A DNA stretch of 7,611 nt from Dictyoglomaceae bacterium (GTDB taxonomy: Bacteria; Dictyoglomota; Dictyoglomia; Dictyoglomales; Dictyoglomaceae), in the NCBI GenBank assembly GCA_026417425.1, contig JAOADF010000113.1, positions 1 to 7,611 of the forward strand, written 5' to 3'. Shown piece after piece: positions 7,587 through 7,611 of the stretch. Positions within the stretch are counted from its first letter, which is position 1, and every line of letters begins with the position of its first letter. The translations under genes were made by a program, and so were the position numbers. Under the pieces are notes generated by a model. It was not told the origin of the DNA. It worked only from the letters and a program-made list of their open reading frames with translations, and searched no databases.

Positions 7587-7611
7587 TAGATAGTTAAATA
7601 AAGTAATTATG

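Overview
The window is a very AT-rich bacterial segment with GC-rich tRNA genes. Its codon use favours AGA (Arg) and ATA/ATT (Ile), Shine-Dalgarno sequences are strong, and TTG or GTG starts are frequent (four of seven genes). Together with an NfnAB electron-bifurcating transhydrogenase, this suggests a fermentative anaerobe, probably thermophilic. My best guess is Dictyoglomus or a relative, from general resemblance only; no 16S or similar marker is present.

Left part (1-3107, + strand): the window opens inside a tRNA-Cys gene, followed 7 nt later by tRNA-Ala(GGC). A small exported protein of unknown function (168-860) starts 26 nt after tRNA-Ala. Then come nfnA (881-1729) and nfnB (1716-3107), whose reading frames overlap by 14 bp. 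NfnA and NfnB should form one flavin and iron-sulfur enzyme that links NADH and reduced ferredoxin to NADP+. A hairpin at 156-181 followed by a T run looks like an intrinsic terminator for the tRNA transcript. The same hairpin buries the Shine-Dalgarno sequence and puts the GTG start codon of the exported-protein gene in its loop. This is the most interesting regulatory signal in the window, because the nfn genes may depend on read-through of it.

Middle part (3108-6055, + strand): a promoter with a perfect TATAAT box precedes tRNA-Arg(ACG). Three genes follow with gaps of only 16, 17 and 8 nt: a small exported beta-rich protein ending in Phe, a DUF4388/PATAN signalling-type protein, and a COG2509-type FAD-dependent oxidoreductase with a cysteine cluster. 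They look like one transcription unit headed by a tRNA, repeating the tRNA-then-exported-protein layout of the left part.

Right part (6045-7571, - strand): a YtcJ-type amidohydrolase is convergent with the oxidoreductase and overlaps it by 11 bp. Its promoter has an extended -10 box exactly where transcription should begin at the ATG, so the mRNA is probably leaderless.

I see no mobile element, CRISPR array, phage gene or defence system. No wholly new multi-gene system is evident. The notable content is regulatory architecture and three proteins of unknown cellular role.
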